A DNA stretch of 64,000 bases, from contig OY540815.1 in NCBI GenBank assembly GCA_961205875.1, positions 21,885,638 through 21,949,637 of the forward strand, read 5' to 3'. The position numbers and the translations under genes are program-made. The DNA is from Sialis fuliginosa. Lineage: Eukaryota; Arthropoda; Insecta; Megaloptera; Sialidae. The stretch's first letter is position 1. Each line of letters starts with the position of its first letter. Below the pieces are notes generated by a model, which saw nothing but the letters and a program-made list of their open reading frames with translations, was not told the DNA's origin and did not search any database. Below are positions 23,028-34,067 of the stretch, in pieces.

Positions 23028-24044
23028 CTAGAAATAATCTTCTATACTCTTTAAAATCTCTAACTGTTCACTTAATTCAGGTGCTACGAGTGTTTTCTTG
23101 GGTCCACACTCTTGGTGATTATTCACATATTCCTGTGCCTTCGTCAAAGTGCTGTTGTAGAACTTATCAATTCCTTTAAATACCTGAAATCAAGTTAAAG
23201 TTAATTGGTTAGTCAAATATGTAAAATAAATAGTACAAAGTTTTCTTACTGGATCTCCACCTTCTAATTTTTCATTCGACATTGCAACAGCGTTTCCAAT
23301 TTCCACATTATTTATATCGGCTTTAAAAACTTCAGTAGTTTGTATCTTTTTGAAAAACTCTTCAGAAAGTTTACCTAAGCTATCCAGAGTTTCATTAATA
23401 TCACTTAAACAACTCAAATTGTCATTATTTTCATTAATGTCATCATTGTATGTTATTGTTGAATTTCTTAAAGATTCTGCTTTACTTAAAAGTTGTTGAA
23501 TTTTATCTTCGTAGAGTATTCTCATTTCTGATTTTTGTTCAGGTAAAATTTTCTTTTGGATAACGTGCAACGGCATGATATTTTCATTCGTAACAAAATA
23601 TCTATCCATTTCATCAACATGATTCGGAATGCAAGCATCCAGTTCAACAATAATGTTTTGTAAATCATTATCAAAACTTGGATACTCCCTTAGTTTACCT
23701 TTTACACTCAGCATTTGAAACATTCTATCGAAAATAGGAATCTGTTTGCTCCATGGAATGGTATCGGAATCAACAATAAAGGCATCTCGTTCCGTGACTG
23801 TGCAAAAACCATATTCATTCATCGTTTTCATTAGTACCGGTTTTAATTTATTTTCACTTTGTGCTATTTTAAATTTCTCTTCCAGAAATTCGTACAACGA
23901 TATTAACATCCATGTTAATAATTGTGTGCGGTTTTCCGAAGAAATTATAGCTTTAATTTCCTCATCACTTTTCAGCTGTATGTTTGGATAATCACACTTT
24001 AATAAATTATCACGAAAATAATTTATTTCATTGACAGTAGCCAT
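23028..24044 (-). CDS. HAUS7: HAUS augmin-like complex subunit 7 homologue, 2 coding exons
   Basis: The exons are 24044-23250 and 23183-23028, joined by a 66-bp intron (CCA|gtaaga ... tttcag|GTA, phase 0), giving 316 aa. The N-terminal third follows vertebrate HAUS7 in pattern: a 'CxYP/CPF' start, then a run of charged helix, then 'RTQLLTWM' against 'RLEILEWM' and a following long helix. The rest is predicted coiled-coil-like, rich in Glu, Lys and Leu, as in augmin subunits. Augmin recruits gamma-tubulin to pre-existing spindle microtubules and branches new ones. The product is slightly shorter than human HAUS7 (about 368 aa). It lies head-to-head with ARMH3, 658 bp apart, so the two probably share a promoter region. 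Identity rests on remembered alignment of the N-terminal region; the C-terminal half is too diverged to be independent support. Confidence 0.72.
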
Positions 24045-24702
24045 TCTCTAATTATTTTTAACAAAGCTAAAAAACGTAGCTGTTTAGCTCACATAATAAA
24101 TAAATATTTTAACTACTTCTATTTATCATATTATGTATGGATATTATCATTAATATATGATATTTGATTCACAGAACACATAACAATTTGTATAAAGTAT
24201 AAATACATATGTCAAAACTTTCAAAAAAAACGCAAGAAAACACGTTGAGATACATAGATTAAAGATAACATCCCTACGTTTGTTTTAAATTTTTTACATT
24301 GATTTTTTTAAATAATAAGTAATTTTGCGTTTAATCTTATAATATTATAAACATTCATTTTAGTAAAACGCTAAAAAAGTAAAAAATAATTGTATTCAAA
24401 TTGGATATTTACTTTTATCGTGCTTTTTTAATTTGAAAAATAAACACATCAAATTAAATATCTTCTATCTATGGTAAAACACATGTTGATCTATGCATGT
24501 TGACGTTTCTGACAGCAACGTATGTGTGTGGTATATGTCAAGTTGTAAAATTACATATTGTTAATATTTGTTGTTATTTCTTTGCCATAAAAATTATTTG
24601 TAGCCAAGTGAAAATACATCGAAAAAAAAATTTATCTTTTTTTAGAAATAGTTACACATTAATTTTATTATGTTAATAAGATTTTAATAATAACGTTTCA
24701 AG
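24045..24702. promoter_or_regulatory. shared upstream region of HAUS7-like and ARMH3 genes
   Basis: This 658-bp interval separates two divergently transcribed start codons (24044 on minus, 24703 on plus). It is AT-rich with no recognised repeat, so both promoters must lie here unless distant 5' exons exist. No TATA box or initiator can be assigned with confidence. The bidirectional arrangement is an inference from gene orientation only. Confidence 0.5.
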
Positions 24703-27581
24703 ATGAGTACTCGAAAAAGAAGCGGATCTGGCTCAAAACGCCAGCTAAAAGAAAAAATTGTACAAATATATGAAACGTTTTTTAAGGGAGAAGATTTAAC
24801 AAAAAGCAATCCAACGTTTTGGGAAGAATTTTTTCTATTAAAACCAAAAATACTTAACCTAGAAATCGAAATACAAAAATTAAGTGGAGAACAACTGATT
24901 GCATTAAAAACAAATATCAATTCATTATTTTCTCAATGCATCGCTACGCTGGGCCATGAACATCAAATAAGAGCTGTACATGCTCTTTTAACATTATGTG
25001 CATTAGTTAATGGAATTTATAAAAAAACAGGGATAGAAAATGGTTTCGATATTATAAACGTCCTTGTTGGGTTTGAAGTTGCTGAAGAAAAAATACAGCT
25101 GCTTTTAAGTCATATCAACAATTACTTAGCAGGTTAATTCAATTAAAATGATCTTTTATCGATTTACTGTTGCAAGTTATCAATTTTAGGCGAGTACCCA
25201 CCAACTTTAAAAGCACTATGTTTAAAATTACTGCTAGTTTTTGTAACGGGAACAGAAAATGTAAGTTCCAACACTCTCCTGGAATACATAATGGCAACGC
25301 AAACATTTGAGTCTTTGATGCATTTATTACGATCTTCTCCTTCCCGACAACAACATGGTCATGATGTTTTGTTACTGCTTACATTGCTTGTCAACTATAG
25401 AAAACATGAAGCAGTCAATCCATATATTGTCAAACTGTCGATATTTGATGATGAATTGGCACTTAACGGATATGGACAAGTATGATTATTATTCTTAATT
25501 AGTGAATTTAGTTTATTAGAATTGATTATTATTTAAAAACCTTTCAGGTTATAACATCTTCTTTAACAGATTTTTGTAGACAATTTACTGCCCAACAATA
25601 TGAAACACAGTCTGCATCATGGCTTTCTTCACTTACTAATATTGTCGGAAATATGTTCATATCAGAAAATGGGGCAACTCGGACACAACAAATCAGGTAA
25701 TAAATATACCAATATTTTATTTAACAAACTTTACATTAAAGGGTAATTATAAATGATATACGTGTAACACAAATAATTTTACTGCAGACAAACTGAAAAT
25801 TGATTTTTTCTCAAAAAAAATTGATTAATTTTCAGAGCAAATAATGCACTACTTCTTGCATTATATGAAGCTATACACCTAAACAGAAACTTTATAACGA
25901 CACTAGCAGCAACACAAACTGATAACGGTAGTGCTGCCAGCAGTGCGCCCCCTTCCCCTGGGAACACACTAACCGTGGGGCAACCAGCTCCTGATTTAAC
26001 AAAGACTACATCTCACCACCTTCTAGATGCAATGGCGCAACCTTCCAACCTTTTAGTAATGTTTTTACAATACTGGTTAGTTAAAGTTATACAGTTTCTT
26101 GATAATTTATTTATTATATTTAATCTATATTTTTTCAGTTCGGTTGTAATGCAAGATACGAAAACTGAATGGAGTTTTAATACAGTTAAATTATGTTTCC
26201 TTATTTTGGGATGTATTAGCGAGGACCAATATGCAAACACAATAATGCACGATGTAACGTTATGTTTTAAAGTACAATTGCACCGACTTCCAATGCGACA
26301 TCGTAAACTTCCTCCACCAAACAGAGCTGCACCGAGTCAGCCTTTAGCAGCTACTTTACTCGGTAAGTTAATAAATTTAATATGTTTTAATAAGGCTTGG
26401 CAACAAACTCAAACTTAGAAATAGTCTTAAGGCCTGTGTCCATGATACAAGAATTTAGTTCAAGATCTCGGATAGTATTTTTATCATTAGATGTTTGTTC
26501 TCAAATGAATATAATGTCAGTTGGGGTAACTGGGCCTTAGGTTTTTTCCTTAAAATTGGTGAGTGTAATTTCATTTCAAGCAGGTGGCAGCACTGAAGTG
26601 CAATGGCAATTTCCTTCAACAATCAGACTCATATCTTTAAGTGTTGTAGTTTTCATGTAGCATTTTTTTCAATTTTGTAGTGCAATATTTCTATTGTCAT
26701 TTGCCCACGTTGTAAAATGATGACCCAGTTACCCCAACTGACCTTAGACTAAACATTTTATAGCCAAATATTATGGTTTATACATTCTTTACAGATCTTT
26801 TAGTGGAATTCATTATGAGTCACATGATGAAAAAACTACCTATAGAATTATATTTACATTCTATAGGAATTGTTCATAGAATACTGTGTTATCAAAAACG
26901 ATGCCGAGTAAGACTTAATTACCAATGGAAAGAACTATGGACTGCATTGATCACGTTATTGAGGTTTCTAACACAGAACGAAAATAATCTAGCGAAGAAA
27001 ATGGACATTTTTAATCTTTGTTTGAAAGTTGTGAATATTTTTAATTTGTTCATCACGTACGGAGATACGTTCTTACCAACGCCAAGCAGCTATGATGAGT
27101 TGTATTATGAAATAATTAGGATGAATACCGTCTTTGAAAACGTGCATATTCTAGGTTTGCATATCTTTAAAAAGATTATCAGAAAACACTCGTCTAATTT
27201 TTCAACTAATTTTTAGCTCTCCGTTATTCAGCAAGTGAAAGTGAATTCCGTGATAATGCAGCAAAACTAAACATAGCTTTAACAAATGTGCTTGCAATTA
27301 TAAAACACTTTTCACCGAAGATTGAACAGTGGTTAAATTCGCAAGCTCTTTCAACGCCATCGGAAAGTCAGATATTAGACGTAGTGAAAAAGAACTACGA
27401 TAGCTTAACATTGAAACTCCAAGACTCTCTTGATCAGTACGAGAGATATGCAGAGAAACCAAAGTACGCTCCGTTTTTCACAAATATGATTCGTAGCGTT
27501 GTCATTGATACAAAACAGAGTTTTGATTTCTCTTCGTTAGATTTGCAACCAATTTTACATGAGTTTTCAATAATTACATAA
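24703..27581 (+). CDS. ARMH3: armadillo-like helical domain-containing protein 3, 7 coding exons
   Basis: The exons 24703-25132, 25190-25479, 25548-25696, 25836-26075, 26139-26362, 26795-27154 and 27217-27581 join with consistent GT-AG phases into 685 aa, against about 689 in human ARMH3 (C10orf76). Conserved stretches seen include FWEE near residue 40, GFDIINVL near 120, '[19 protein letters not shown]' , 'NRNFIT', 'SVVMQDTK', 'HRLPMRHRK', '[11 protein letters not shown]', '[20 protein letters not shown]' and the C-terminal '[15 protein letters not shown]'. The protein is a helical-repeat (DUF1741) partner of the Golgi factors GBF1 and PI4KB and supports PI4P formation at the Golgi. A Ser/Pro/Ala-rich low-complexity loop (about residues 315-345) replaces the Pro/Thr loop of the human protein. 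The stop is 245 bp from the convergent REXO2 stop. Confidence 0.95.
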
Positions 27582-27826
27582 CTGTTATTTATACTTGTTG
27601 ATTATTTCAAATGTTATATGTTTTTTCTATATTATGCTTACAGAAAGAAAATAGCTTTTAACATTTATATTTGTGAAATATAAAATTTAAAAATAATTGT
27701 TATTAATTTAACCTCTTTTAAAATTACTTAATTCTAGACTAGGACTCGGCAACGACGAGGATACATATTTTATTTATCTAAAATGATAATTTAATATAGA
27801 AAAAAAAACATTCAATTACAAAAACT

Positions 27827-28663
27827 TTATTTAATATTAAAAAAGTTCATTCTATAAAATTCTAATTCTTGTATACTTTCTTTGATATCATCTAAAGCTC
27901 TATGCGTAAAAGTTTTTTTCGGGGCCATCTTATCTAACTCAGGATTCCATCGCTTGCATAACTCCTTGATAGAAGACACGTCTATTATTCTATAATGTAG
28001 ATAGCTATCAAAAGTTGGCATGTACTTCTTAATGAATATTCTGTCCATATACACACTACTTCCAGCTAAAGGGCTGACACCTTGCCCTATGTGTTGTGAT
28101 ACAAAATTAACTAACGTTTTTTCAGCTTCTTTTACCGTCAACATTGATTTTAATGAGGCATCAATTAAACCGGTCTGAAAAAAATTAATTAAATTAATAA
28201 TATTGATTATTTAGTTATTTGTCAATGACTTACTTTACTATGTTGATTTAGACACCATTCATTCATGTTATCAAGTACTTCTTTTGGTTGATGCAGAATT
28301 AAATTTGGAGCTTCAGCTACTATCTTTAGCTTAGAATCCGTTACTAAACACGCAACTTCTAATATGTAGTCATTTTCTATATCTAAACCAGTTAGCTAAA
28401 ATCATTTAATATGTTAGTTATAAAATAAATTAAATATAAATGCAAAAATGAGTACATACTTCTAAATCAACCCAAACTATCCGTTGTATGTCCATTTTTG
28501 TAGTGCTCGTATCGATGAATTTTTGTGTGTGATCTAAATCATAGGCATAAAATGATAAGGTACATTATAGATTTTATTAATTTATTTCTATACCTTTTGT
28601 ACAAATTTTATTTTCACTGTTTTTGAAATATTTAGTGACATGTTTCAATGTTAACCTCAACAT
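27827..28663 (-). CDS. REXO2: oligoribonuclease (small RNA 3'-5' exonuclease), 4 coding exons
   Basis: The exons 28663-28594, 28533-28460, 28395-28234 and 28174-27827 join in phase to 217 aa (human about 237). The DEDDh signature is complete: D46 and E48 in 'VWVDLELTGLD', D146 in 'SSVYMDRIF', and H193/D198 in 'HRALDDI'. The helper phrases '[14 protein letters not shown]' and 'APKK' are also present. It degrades di- to pentanucleotide RNAs in mitochondria and cytosol. The first exon encodes a Lys/Arg-rich, acid-poor start ([14 protein letters not shown]), a good mitochondrial targeting peptide. M37 ('MDIQRIVW') in exon 2 would give a cytosolic form. The stop overlaps an AATAAA (27826-27831, minus strand), so the 3' untranslated region may be very short. 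It is convergent with ARMH3. Confidence 0.96.
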
Positions 28664-30062
28664 TTTATGATTTGTAACATAGCACAAATCACATATAATA
28701 TAGATAATCAGCTCTTATGGCAATCATTGGTTACTCTTGGAAATACGAAAGGGGCAAGGGGAATGCACGTTCTAGTTATTTTCATGAGCTACGTTGGTAA
28801 AACTGTGCCCGTTTACTGGGAAGTTGACAGTTATTTGAAATGTATATTTGTTGCAAAAGTGTTGAACGTTATAGAAGACGTGTTGTAGTTGTTTGTGTAG
28901 TGTTTTCTAATTTAAAGATATTTTTCTGTGTTATCGTGATTTTAAAGTATTATACCTATTTCAATTTATATTCAAAAGTGTTTTTAGATAGTATTGAAAA
29001 AAGTAAAAATTTGGTGTTAAATCTGTTACAGTGTCAATGCAATAATAATTTAAATATGTATTCTTAGTTTGTGCAGACATCAATTTATTTATTTTTGTAG
29101 TATTGATAGTTATAGGTAGTAGGTAGCATTCCTACATTTTAAAATTAGTAACAGATTTAATATCATATACATTTGTTAATGTAATGGATAGATATTTAAC
29201 CTAAGTGTTTAACATGCAGTAATGTGACTCTATATAGTGATGCATATTATATAAGAAACTGTATAGTTGTAAATAATTTTAAAAAAAAATAATATATTGT
29301 AAAATTCAAAATAATGTATATTATATAAATAAATCGATAACTTTGTTAAAGTTAAATTGCTTTTTATTGTTTTTACCTTTCTATTTGAAATTAAAAATAA
29401 GTACAAATATTATGCATAGTAGGCAACACGCATAACAAACCTTTTCACCCCTCCTGTCGTATTTTGACCCCCTCGCCTATGTTCGAACTTGGGAGTGTAT
29501 AATACTATGGTAGCTGACTATCTATATTATATGTGATTTGCACAGAATAATAAATATACAGAAGCGACACTCAACGTTATTTTACTGGAAACATAGTTTG
29601 ACATTACGAGGTGGGACGGATCTGATTGGTTGGGTATACATTTTCTTTGCACCAATCACGTAGCAGTATACAAATATTTGAAATCCACATATGTTTTCTG
29701 TTTATTGGAATTAAACCTAACCTATACAACCCATGATGTTTTAATATGTCAAACAATATTTTTGATTGTACAAAATATAAATGTACAAATTATGTCAGAC
29801 ACAATAAAACATCACGGATTGTTAAAAGATAAATAGAATATTCTTACGTAAAGGTGAATGAAATAAAAATATAATACATAGTTTTAATTTGTTTATTACA
29901 ATGAATTACATGATTCACATTTTTGTACAGTAAATTCACTAGATTTATTTATTTATTGAATTAAAAGAATAAAACATAACTTGTTGCTTGCTTTTAATAT
30001 AGGTAAATATTTGATTTAATAATAAAATTTAATAAAATCACGTAAAACTTATTATCACATAC
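28664..30062. other. gene-free sequence upstream of REXO2
   Basis: No conserved protein is seen on either strand. The plus-strand frames at 28667-28888, 28840-29067 and 29630-29836 overlap each other, lack splice context and resemble no family. The interval may hold the intron between candidate upstream REXO2 exons and the gene body. Confidence 0.4.
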
Positions 30063-30128
30063 CGATATCCTAAATGTTTCTTTATCTTCAAGGAGATCAG
30101 GAAATATGGTGTATGTAGTATCTGTAAA
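30063..30128 (-). other. candidate 66-bp spliced exon upstream of REXO2
   Basis: On the minus strand this interval has a strong acceptor (tttcttcctcag|TTTACAG) and a strong donor (ATATCG|gtatgt). A second well-formed donor (ATTAAT|gtaagtatt) lies upstream at about 30300, after a short segment starting ATGGCGTACAG (about 30371). Two reading frames of the 66 bp are open, and neither matches a known protein. One reading is that these are 5' exons spliced to the REXO2 exon at 28533, skipping the targeting-peptide exon and leaving M37 as start. They could also be an unrelated non-coding RNA. Confidence 0.3.
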
Positions 30129-30299
30129 CTGAGGAAGAAATATTATTAAATTTTAAGTTAATTATTAGCATACAAATATTTGTACTTGTTTTTAATAAAA
30201 AAAGTTAATCAAAAGTTGTATCTCACGCATATAAATTAAAATAAACATGCAAATTTGTCATATGTAATAGAAAAACTAATAATAATTAAATACTTACAT

Positions 30300-30720
30300 T
30301 AATACTAAAAAATAATGTCAACGTTCTGCAAACGATATTCTTCTACAAATTCTGTACGCCATTTTAGAAGAACTTAGCGTCTTCATCACCAAACTTTTTT
30401 TACATAGTTGTATAATTTTTATCAACGTTGCACTATTGTGCAAAACACTTCCCTTTACCTCTTATACGTCCGAGATCCCTATACCCGGTATCCCCTTACC
30501 GCCCATGCGTCTGAGATCCCCACACCCGGTAATGTCAAACTGAGTTTCCAGTTTTAGCACCAGAGTGACACCCCCGTGTGTGATTTGTGTAACATAGACA
30601 TAAAGTTCAATCTCGACGCTCGTTTCTAGTGTCAAATATTGTCACGTGACCTATTTTGTACAAGTGGTACAAGTATTTTAACAATAAATAATCAATAATA
30701 ATCACGCAAAATGACGCAAA
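30300..30720. promoter_or_regulatory. GC-richer patch upstream of the candidate exon
   Basis: 30440-30540 repeats 'gagatccc(t/c)(a/t)(t/c)acccggta' twice ('cgagatccctatacccggta', 'tgagatccccacacccggta'), and the interval is GC-richer than its surroundings. It sits just upstream of the minus-strand candidate exons, so it could be their promoter. This is inference from base composition and position. Confidence 0.3.
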
Positions 30721-30775
30721 GTAATAAGTATTTATATAGTAATATTTATAAATAAAAGGTAAGTAATTTTCAATT

Positions 30776-33700
30776 GTACAATACGTTATACCTGTGTAGA
30801 TAAACAGGTAACAAAGAACTAATTATAATTAAGAGCATCTATGTAGATAAATAGATGTTTTAAATTCAGTCAGTTAACAAACACGCCTACCTATTATACC
30901 TGTGTAGATAAACAGGTATATTATAAAATTAAATTGCATATATTCAATATAAGGGTGTATCGATTTTTGTACTGAAAAATACACCCTTTTCAATTTTGAA
31001 AGTATTATACACTCCATAACACTGATAACATACATTATACCAGATTTTAAATTCATTCATTAATACATACGATAACGTCTGTACTTTGACAAAAAAATTG
31101 ATTTAGTCGAAATCGCATCTGAAAAAAATATTGAAATTTGAAATGTATATGTGGCGTCATCTAGCAAAAACAGCTTGAACTAATAAGTTTTCGATAGTTC
31201 ATGTTTGTCCCGCTAGATGGTATTACATGTACCTTAAAACTTTTATATTTTTTCAGATGCCATTCCGACTAAATCATTTTTCTTTCTTACAAGTAAGTGA
31301 AGTAAGTATATATTAGGGCATCCTGAATCCAAAAATGTGCTTAAAGAGATTCGCTCGTGTCGACAAAACTGTTTTTTATCAATTTTTGCCTATACAAAAT
31401 ATTGAAATTGGGAACCAGATAATGTCTTTAAAATCTAATATAATTTTTGTTATCAGCGTGACTTATAACATACAATGACGTGTATAATATTTTCAAATTC
31501 AAAAAGGGTGTATCAAATTTTATACTGAACATCACACCCTTTTAGAATTTGAAAGTAATAGACACGACATTGTATATAAAAGGACACGCTGATATCATAT
31601 ATTACAACAGATTTTTAATTCATTTATTTATTGGTTCAAATTTTCAAGAAATTTTTTAAGACAGACTAATTTAAATTTTTTAGAGTTAGAGATTCTATCG
31701 TATGTATTAGGACATCATGAGTCCAAAAATTCACATTAAAAGTTTCGCTCGGATCGATAAAACTGTTTTTTATCAACATTTATCTAAAAAAATTGCTTGT
31801 AATTTTTAACAAACGAATGACTTTTAAGCTGGTGTAATATATGATATCAGCGTGCCCTTTTGCATACGATGTCGTGTATAATACTTTCAAATTAATAAAG
31901 GGTGTATCAATTACCGTACTGAAAAACTCATCCTTATTGAATTTGAAAATAATTAACACGCCATCGTATGTTATATGACACGCTGATAACATAAATGATA
32001 ATAGATTTTACATCAATTAACTGGTTCAAAATTTGATGAAATTTTTTAAGACAAAAGTTGATAAAAAACCGTGTTATCGATCCGAGCGCAACTTTTGATG
32101 GGCATATTTGGAATCAGGGTGCCCTAATACATACGATAGCGTCTCTAACTCGACAAAAAAAAAAATTCCCCAAAAAGAAACAAGGCTATAGTATGGCTTA
32201 AAAAACAGTCGAAAAATACTTTTTTCGATTTTCAAATAATTAGATACGTTATCGCATGTAAAGGGATACGCTAATTCGACAATTTTTATCAATTGCGAAA
32301 TTCATCAAAGGGTTCAAAAGTTATAGCAATTTTACGACGAAAAATTGATAAAAAACGGTGATAGGGGTCCGAGCGGAACTTTTTATCAACATTTTTGGAA
32401 TCACCATGCTGTTATACATACGATACCGTGCCTAACTCGACAAAAAAAAAATTGTAGCGATGACGTAACATGACGGCGCCTCCACCATATATAAAAATGT
32501 ACAAAAATAATATATATTTGGTATTTTTGAATAAGGAATACAAAAAAATCAATAAACATTTTATTCTGTATATTTGTTTATATGGTTGAGGTGCCGTCGT
32601 GTTACGTCATCAGATAAAATTTTTTTTTATCGAGTTAGGTATGCTATCGTATGTATAACAGCATGGTGATTCCAAAAATGTTGATAAAAAATTCCGCTCA
32701 AACCGCTATCACTGTTTTTTATCAATTTTTCGTCGTAAAATGGCTATAACTTTTGAACCCTTTGATGAATTTCGCAATTGATAAAAATTGTCGAATTAGC
32801 GTATCCCTTTACATGCGATAACGTATCTAATTATTTGAAAATCGAAAAAAGTATTTTTCGACTGTTTTTTAAGCCATACTATAGCCTTGTTTCTTTTTGG
32901 GGAATTTTTTTTTTTGTCGAGTTAGAGACGCTATCGTATGTATTAGGGCACCCTGATTCCAAATATGCCCATCAAAAGTTGCGCTCGGATCGATAACACG
33001 GTTTTTTATCAACTTTTGTCTTAAAAAATTTCATCAAATTTTGAACCAGTTAATTGATGTAAAATCTATTATCATTTATGTTATCAGCGTGTCATATAAC
33101 ATACGATGGCGTGTTAATTATTTTCAAATTCAATAAGGATGAGTTTTTCAGTACGGTAATTGATACACCCTTTATTAATTTGAAAGTATTATACATGACA
33201 TCGTATGCAAAAGGGCACGCTGATAACATATATTACACCAGCTTAAAATTCATTCGTTTGTTAAAAATTACAAGCAATTTTTTTAGATAAATGTTGATAA
33301 AAAACAGTTTTATCGATCCGAGCCAAACTTTTAATGTGAATTTTTGGACTCATGATGTCCTTATACATACGACAGAATCTCTAACTCTAAAAAAAAATTG
33401 AATTAGTCGGGATGGCTTCAGAAAAGATTATTGAAATTTAAAGAGTTTATATGGCGCCATCTAGCAGAAACATCAACAATATCATTCAACCAGTGTTTGA
33501 TAGTTCAAACTTTTCACGCTAGATGTCGTTACATGAACTATTAAAATTTAAATAATTTTTTCAGAAGCCATTCCGATTAAGTCAAATTTTTAATTTAAAA
33601 TGGTATGTATAATACTTTCAAAATTGAAAAGGGTGTATTTTTCAGTACAAAAATCGATACACACTTATATTGAATATATACAATTTAATTTTATAATATA

Positions 33701-33813
33701 CCTGTTTATCTACACAGATAACTGATTAAATTTAAAATATCTATTTATCTACATAGATGCTCTTAATTAGTTCTTTGTTACCTGTTTATCTACACAGGTA
33801 TAAAGTATTGACT
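30776..33813. repeat. 3-kb modular palindrome (giant fold-back element)
   Basis: The outer ends carry 'tacctgtgtagataaacagg' (about 30788) and its inverse (about 33783-33802), each also repeated once internally. The left arm (to about 32490) and right arm (from about 32575) are inverted copies, with about 250 bp in the middle of the arms identical. The centre is an AT-rich spacer of about 85 bp. Each arm is itself made of palindromic modules: a hairpin opening ATCAGCGTG and closing CACGCTGAT occurs at 31452-31593 and 31846-31987 on the left but only once on the right (33083-33224). The left arm therefore has an extra module. No gene is present; the mirrored 72-aa and 70-aa frames are by-products. 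Target duplication not defined. Confidence 0.9.
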
Positions 33814-34067
33814 ATTATTACTTATTACTTACTTTCTTTATACAAATAATGCATGTATGTACTTACTTACTTACAAACTAACTGAAATAACCACACGGCG
33901 ATTACTTGACCACTGTGACATTAGTAACAATACATATCACGCATGCGTACAAGTAATAATCTGTCATCAGCTGACGTGTGACAGTTGATCACAATCAGTT
34001 TTTTTAATATTTCTTCAGTTTATATCAAAATGTATATTTATTTATAATTTTTATAGGTCAATTAAAA
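33814..34067 (+). promoter_or_regulatory. COG2 upstream region squeezed by the palindrome
   Basis: Only about 250 bp separate the palindrome from the COG2 start codon. A possible 5' untranslated intron ends at 'tttttatag|gtcaatt' (34055). No core promoter motif can be assigned. If the promoter is here, the palindrome lies directly against it. Confidence 0.35.

Noticed and set aside
26013-26240. 75-aa minus-strand frame in ARMH3
   Set aside because: Overlaps ARMH3 exons 4 and 5 whose homology is clear on the plus strand.
32074-32996. Two identical 72-aa open frames (32074-32292 minus, 32778-32996 plus) and a pair of near-identical 70-aa frames in the palindrome
   Set aside because: They are mirror images caused by the inverted arms. 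The DNA is identical rather than synonymously diverged, and no domain or start context is recognisable.
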